From: an uncultured Bacteroidales bacterium | Lineage (GTDB): Bacteria; Bacteroidota; Bacteroidia; Bacteroidales; Paludibacteraceae | Length of the DNA stretch: 16,830 bases | Direction of reading: 5' to 3' | NCBI GenBank assembly: GCA_937915765.1 | Contig: CALGHE010000034.1 | Span: forward strand, 1 to 16,830 | In this document: positions 13,131-16,830 of the stretch, piece after piece | Layout: every line of letters starts with the position of its first letter | How positions within the stretch are numbered: position 1 is the first letter of the stretch | Notes under the pieces: generated by a model | Seen by the model: the letters and a program-made list of their open reading frames with translations, nothing else | Told to the model about the DNA's origin: nothing | The model's database searches: none | Program-made: the position numbers and the translations under genes

Positions 13131-13538
13131 ATGAAGGAAGAGATTAGAAACAATGTTATAAAGTTGACGCTGCTTCTGGTTGCGTCGATGTTTGGAGGAT
13201 ATTTCGTTTACAAGACGTTCTTTCCGGAACATTACTTTTCGTGGTATCCGTACATCATAGTTTTTTATTTCATCCTGGGCTTTGTGTCCATCGTTTCAAT
13301 ATCTAAAGCAACAGTAAAAGATGGCAATTCTTACTATAGGACTTTTATGCTGCTCCAGACTTTGAAGCTTATGTCTGTGTCGATTGTCGGCATATTGTAC
13401 GCTTTTCTGGTAGGTGAGCAAGTTGTTAGTTTCTTTGTTTCATTTTTTCTGTTTTATGTGATTTATTTGGTTTTCGAAACACGAGTTTCAATAAAATTAA
13501 ACAATAAATTTAAAAATGAATTTACTCAAAAAAAATAG
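13131..13538 (+). CDS. Four-helix membrane protein of the ATP synthase operon (AtpI-like position)
   Basis: This 135-residue protein has four predicted membrane helices, at about 9-29, 39-59, 72-94 and 97-117, with charged ends and a basic C-terminus (KLNNKFKNEFTQKK). I do not recognise a specific family. Its place between atpC and atpB parallels that of AtpI/AtpZ, small membrane proteins at atp operons implicated in c-ring assembly or Mg2+ transport, so an accessory role in building the synthase is likely but not shown. It starts six bases after atpC and its last 23 bases overlap the start of atpB in another frame, implying coupled translation. Confidence 0.85.
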   Translation: MKEEIRNNVIKLTLLLVASMFGGYFVYKTFFPEHYFSWYPYIIVFYFILGFVSIVSISKATVKDGNSYYRTFMLLQTLKLMSVSIVGILYAFLVGEQVVSFFVSFFLFYVIYLVFETRVSIKLNNKFKNEFTQKK

Positions 13539-14625
13539 ATTGAAAAGTCGCATTGCTTGGGTTGTTGCTCTGCTCTTCGCCTTTCAGTTCTCTTTTGCTA
13601 GCGGACATGAAGGTCATGAAGAGGAGGAAGGCAAGCCGGTCGATGTGAAGGAGCTCGTATTCGGCCACATCAATGACGCTTATTCGTGGCACATCGCCAC
13701 GATCGGCGACACGCACATTGAGATTCCACTTCTTTGCATCGTGTACGGCCAGAATGGTCTGGACGTGTTCTGCTCTTCAAATCTTGGACATGCAGGTCAC
13801 TACACAGAGTACAAAGGCTACAAGATTGCCGAGAAGGGGCACGCTAACGAAGGCAGAATCATTGAGGTTGCCACTGACGAGCGCCCTTGGGACTTCTCTA
13901 TAACAAAGAACGTGTTGTCTTTGTTCATTAGCTGCGGATTGTTGCTGTGGATTTTCTTAAGCATAGCAGGCAAATACAAAAAGAATCCGATGAGCGCGCC
14001 TAGAGGCTTGCAGGGGTTGCTTGAACCGCTGATTGTCTCTTTGCACAACGACATCATCAAGCCTTGTGTGGGCAAGAATTACGCTAAGTTCGCGCCTTAT
14101 CTGCTCACGGCTTTCTTCTTCATCTTTTTGAATAACTTGCTCGGAATAATTCCTATATTTCCAGGTGGAGCCAACTTGACTGGTAACATCGCCGTGACAT
14201 TCGTGCTGGCCTTGATAACCTTCTTGTTGACAAACTTCTACGGAACAAAGGCTTACTTTGAGGAGATATACAATCCGGAAGTTCCAACTTGGCTGAAGCT
14301 TCCTATTCCGATTATGCCGTTCATCGAGTTCATTGGGGTCTTCATAAAGCCGTTGGCTCTTATGATACGTCTCTTCGCTAACATGCTGGCAGGACACATG
14401 ATGGTTCTTGTTCTTATCGGTTTGATTTTCATATTTGCGGCAATCAACCCTATCGCAGGATACTCAGTGTCTATATTGTCGGTTGCGCTTGTTGTGTTCA
14501 TGACTCTGCTTGAGTGCCTAGTGTGCTTCATTCAGGCATACGTGTTCACAATTCTTTCGGCGCTATTCATCGGTTTGGCTCAGGTTGAGCCTCACCACCA
14601 CTCTAACGAGGTAAAGAAAAATTAA
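13516..14625 (+). CDS. atpB: F-type ATP synthase subunit a, with N-terminal exported extension
   Basis: The 369-residue subunit a forms the proton half-channels beside the c ring. The first 29 residues resemble a signal peptide (LFAFQFSFASG). They are followed by a periplasmic-looking region to about 130, rich in His and acidic residues at its start (HEGHEEEEGK). The channel domain has five to six membrane helices from about 132 on. It carries the essential arginine R285 in LALMIRLFANMLAGHMM and, in the last helix, E333 and Q340 in LLECLVCFIQAY. A C-terminal HHH follows. The protein is about 100 residues longer than E. coli subunit a (271), as is common in Bacteroidota. The start overlaps the preceding gene by 23 bases. 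Confidence 0.97.
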   Translation: MNLLKKNRLKSRIAWVVALLFAFQFSFASGHEGHEEEEGKPVDVKELVFGHINDAYSWHIATIGDTHIEIPLLCIVYGQNGLDVFCSSNLGHAGHYTEYKGYKIAEKGHANEGRIIEVATDERPWDFSITKNVLSLFISCGLLLWIFLSIAGKYKKNPMSAPRGLQGLLEPLIVSLHNDIIKPCVGKNYAKFAPYLLTAFFFIFLNNLLGIIPIFPGGANLTGNIAVTFVLALITFLLTNFYGTKAYFEEIYNPEVPTWLKLPIPIMPFIEFIGVFIKPLALMIRLFANMLAGHMMVLVLIGLIFIFAAINPIAGYSVSILSVALVVFMTLLECLVCFIQAYVFTILSALFIGLAQVEPHHHSNEVKKN

Positions 14626-14662
14626 TAAATAAGTAAATAATAACAATAAAAATTTTAGTACT

Positions 14663-14914
14663 ATGTTAACAATTATTCTTCAAGCAGTAGCAGGTGCTGC
14701 ATTGGCAAAATTAGGAGCAACAATCGGAGCAGGTATCGCTGTAATTGGAGCTGGTATAGGTATTGGTAAAATTGGTGGATCAGCAATGGAAGCTATGGGC
14801 CGTCAGCCTGAAGCTGCAGGTGACTTGCGTAACAACATGATCGTTGCAGCTGCCTTGGTTGAAGGTGTGGCTCTTTTGGCTATCGTTGTATGTATTCTTG
14901 CTCTATTTATATAA
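14663..14914 (+). CDS. atpE: F-type ATP synthase subunit c
   Basis: This 83-residue proteolipid has two membrane helices joined by the polar loop GRQPEAAGD (46-54). The ion-binding carboxylate is E67 in the second helix (AAALVEGVALLAI). The first helix is glycine-rich (GAGIAVIGAGIGIGKIGG). The residues that define Na+-binding c subunits (Gln in helix 1, Glu-Ser in helix 2) are absent: helix 1 has Ile in the matching place and Gly follows E67. This predicts a proton-driven enzyme. It lies 37 bases after atpB and 17 before atpF. Confidence 0.98.
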   Translation: MLTIILQAVAGAALAKLGATIGAGIAVIGAGIGIGKIGGSAMEAMGRQPEAAGDLRNNMIVAAALVEGVALLAIVVCILALFI

Positions 14915-14931
14915 TTTTTTAATTTGTTACT

Positions 14932-15432
14932 ATGTCGTTGTTGACACCTGATTTCGGACTGGTCTTTTGGATGCTTCTATGCTTCCTGATCGTCTTGGTT
15001 ATCCTGGGTAAATTCGGTTGGCCTGTAATTATCGGGATGATCAATGAACGCGGGGATTACATCGAGAAGTCTTTGGAAGCAGCGAACGAGGCGAACGAAA
15101 AGCTCAAAAACATTAAAGCGGAAGCGGACCAGATTCTGGCAGACGCAAAGAGCGACCGTTTGGAAATCGTTAGCGAAGCAAAGAAACTCAGAGATCAGAT
15201 TATTGCCGAAGCTAAAAACGAGGCCGAAAAAGAGGCCGCAAAAATAAAGGAGGCTACAGCGAGGGAAATACAGCAAGAAAAAGAAAATGCCATAAAGGAG
15301 ATTCGCTCTCAGATGACCGAACTTTCTGTTGGCGTAGCTGAAAAGGTATTGAGACGCGAGTTGTCTGACTCAAACTCTCAGGCCGCGCTGATTAACTCCT
15401 TGTTAGATGAAATTAACGTCGCTAAATCGTAA
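14932..15432 (+). CDS. atpF: F-type ATP synthase subunit b
   Basis: This 166-residue protein has one N-terminal membrane helix (about 9-32) and a long charged helix (about 40-150) rich in Ala, Glu and Lys, the peripheral stalk that dimerises. The segment GWPVIIGMINERGDYIEKSL after the membrane helix is typical of the family. It binds delta through its C-terminus. The next gene, atpH, starts six bases after its stop codon. Confidence 0.97.
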   Translation: MSLLTPDFGLVFWMLLCFLIVLVILGKFGWPVIIGMINERGDYIEKSLEAANEANEKLKNIKAEADQILADAKSDRLEIVSEAKKLRDQIIAEAKNEAEKEAAKIKEATAREIQQEKENAIKEIRSQMTELSVGVAEKVLRRELSDSNSQAALINSLLDEINVAKS

Positions 15433-15438
15433 TGCAAT

Positions 15439-15993
15439 ATGGATACAGGTAGAATTTCAGCAAGGTATGCAAAGGCTCTTTATGAGTTCGCTGTGGAGAA
15501 CAACAAGGCGGAGGCTATATACGAGTCAATGAAAATTGTCTCTAGCAGTTTCGCTACTGTTCCGGAGCTGAACAAGGCTTTAGTGAACCCTCAGGTCTCA
15601 AAGGAGAAGAAAAAAGGGTTGCTTATAGCGTCTGCCGGTTCTGACGTATGTCCTGAATTTGAAAAATTTCTGGACTTGGTTCTTGAGCATAAGCGAGAAG
15701 CATACTTCCAAACAATAAGTTTGGTTTATCAAGATGTTTACCGCAAAGCGAAAAACATCGTTGTCGGACGACTGGAAACAGCCCAGGAAGTTAGCAATGC
15801 TGACAAAGACAAGCTTAAAGCCATAGTTGAGGAGAAGACTAACGCAAACGTGGAGTTTGTCACAAACGTCAATCCGGAGCTTATCGGAGGTTTTCTGCTT
15901 CAGGTTGGGACATACCAGCTCGACGCGAGTGTGAGCAGCCAGCTAAGAATCATCAAAGACTCATTGTTGAGAAACGGCTCTGCTAATTCGTGA
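15439..15993 (+). CDS. atpH: F-type ATP synthase subunit delta
   Basis: This 184-residue protein is subunit delta (OSCP homologue), which caps the F1 head and joins it to subunit b. Family segments visible are ISARYAKALYEFAVENNK at the start, FLDLVLEHKREAYF in the middle and NPELIGGFLLQVGTYQLDASVSSQLR at the end. The length is normal. It lies 36 bases before atpA. Confidence 0.97.
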   Translation: MDTGRISARYAKALYEFAVENNKAEAIYESMKIVSSSFATVPELNKALVNPQVSKEKKKGLLIASAGSDVCPEFEKFLDLVLEHKREAYFQTISLVYQDVYRKAKNIVVGRLETAQEVSNADKDKLKAIVEEKTNANVEFVTNVNPELIGGFLLQVGTYQLDASVSSQLRIIKDSLLRNGSANS

Positions 15994-16029
15994 TGCAGTT
16001 TTGGGTTTTTATTAATTAAAGAAATTTAT

Positions 16030-16830
16030 ATGTCAAGTATAAAAGCAAGTGAAGTTTCCGACGTGCTTAAAATGCAACTTCAGGAAATTGACTCTAAAGT
16101 CAAGTTCGATGAGGTGGGTACTGTTTTGCAGGTCAGCGACGGTGTAGCTCGTATCTACGGGCTGCAGAATGCTGAGTCTGGCGAGCTCCTTGAGTTCGAC
16201 AACGGTATGAAAGCAGTTGTGATGAACCTTGAAGAGGACAACGTGGGTGCCGTGCTTTTGGGACCTACAGACTTGATTAAGGAAGGATTCACAGTTAAGC
16301 GTACACGTCGTATTGCGTCTATCCTCATGGGAGACGGAATGGTCGGAAGGGTTGTGAACGCCATTGGCGCTCCAATCGACGGAAAGGGAGACATCCCTGG
16401 CGAATTGGTTGAGATGCCTTTGGAACGTAAGGCTCCGGGAGTTATTTTCCGTCAGCCTGTGAACGAACCTTTGCAGACTGGTATTAAGGCTATCGATGCG
16501 ATGATTCCTGTTGGTCGTGGTCAGCGTGAGTTGATTATTGGTGACCGCCAGACAGGTAAAACAGCAATTGCGATAGATACTATTCTGAATCAGAAAGAAG
16601 CGTTCTTGGCTGGCAAGCCTGTGTATTGTATATATGTTGCAATCGGACAGAAAGGTTCTACTGTTGCTAACATTGTAAACACATTGAAGGAGCACGGAGC
16701 TATGGACTACACTATCATAGTGTCTGCTACTGCGGGTGACCCTGCGGCTATGCAGTACTACGCTCCGTTTGCAGGCGCGGCTATCGGAGAATATTTCCGT
16801 GACCAAGGCAAACACGCGCTGGTAATTTAT
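16030..16830 (+). CDS. atpA: F-type ATP synthase subunit alpha, 5' part
   Basis: The first 267 codons of subunit alpha are present and the gene runs off the right edge of the window in frame, so it is cut by the window and not broken. The N-terminal barrel (KFDEVGTVLQVSDGVARIYG) and the non-catalytic nucleotide site with Walker A GDRQTGKT at 171-178 are visible, followed by CIYVAIGQKGSTVANIV. The full-length protein is expected to be about 500-530 residues. The ATG at 16030 fits the family start. Antisense frames across this region are shadows. Confidence 0.98.
   Translation, partial: MSSIKASEVSDVLKMQLQEIDSKVKFDEVGTVLQVSDGVARIYGLQNAESGELLEFDNGMKAVVMNLEEDNVGAVLLGPTDLIKEGFTVKRTRRIASILMGDGMVGRVVNAIGAPIDGKGDIPGELVEMPLERKAPGVIFRQPVNEPLQTGIKAIDAMIPVGRGQRELIIGDRQTGKTAIAIDTILNQKEAFLAGKPVYCIYVAIGQKGSTVANIVNTLKEHGAMDYTIIVSATAGDPAAMQYYAPFAGAAIGEYFRDQGKHALVIY

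Noticed and set aside
14663..14914. Sodium-type c ring
   Set aside because: Helix 1 lacks the Na+-coordinating Gln and the ion-binding Glu is followed by Gly rather than Ser, so proton specificity is predicted.
16033..16815. 260-codon minus-strand frame
   Set aside because: It is antisense to atpA, whose codons 1-267 match the family throughout.

Overview
The window comes from a member of the phylum Bacteroidota, very probably the order Bacteroidales. Four things point there. The gene order rpmB-rpmG-DUF4295-ftsY-rimO behind a CinA-family gene is typical of the group. The ATP synthase operon starts with atpD-atpC. Almost no gene has a Shine-Dalgarno sequence. Many upstream regions carry the Bacteroidota promoter -7 box TAnnTTTG, several with a TTG 19 bases upstream. 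I cannot name a genus.

Layout. 1-168: a tandem array of seven 22-bp repeats plus a partial eighth. 212-1396 (+): a DUF4143-type AAA ATPase closed by a terminator. 1533-1988 (+): a DIP1984-family coiled-coil protein. 2254-2802 (+): an unusual Cys/His-rich lipoprotein. 2804-2948 (-): a candidate small RNA with its own promoter and terminator, between the lipoprotein gene and the converging rimO. 3042-6968 (-): a housekeeping block transcribed leftwards as CinA-family protein, rpmB (L28), rpmG (L33), DUF4295 ribosome-associated protein, ftsY, rimO. Terminators after DUF4295, ftsY and rimO divide it into units. 7225-8466 (+): an outer-membrane beta-barrel protein transcribed divergently from the CinA gene. 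8538-10997 (+): three consecutive FKBP-type prolyl isomerases, predicted to be cytoplasmic, exported and lipid-anchored, closed by a strong terminator. 11367 to the window end (+): the F-type ATP synthase operon atpD, atpC, a four-helix membrane protein, atpB, atpE, atpF, atpH and the first 267 codons of atpA, which runs off the window.

How it fits together. Most of the window serves core functions: ribosome assembly and modification (L28, L33, DUF4295 protein, RimO), membrane targeting (FtsY), envelope protein folding (FKBPs) and energy conversion (ATP synthase). The less ordinary material is regulatory or accessory. It comprises the repeat array that carries a perfect -7-like box at each of seven junctions before the ATPase gene, the candidate minus-strand sRNA, the long structured rpmB leader with a possible 38-codon ORF, the atpD leader with competing hairpins, and the Cys/His-rich lipoprotein with three FDxxSxEE repeats. 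I found no CRISPR array, tRNA, rRNA or insertion sequence.
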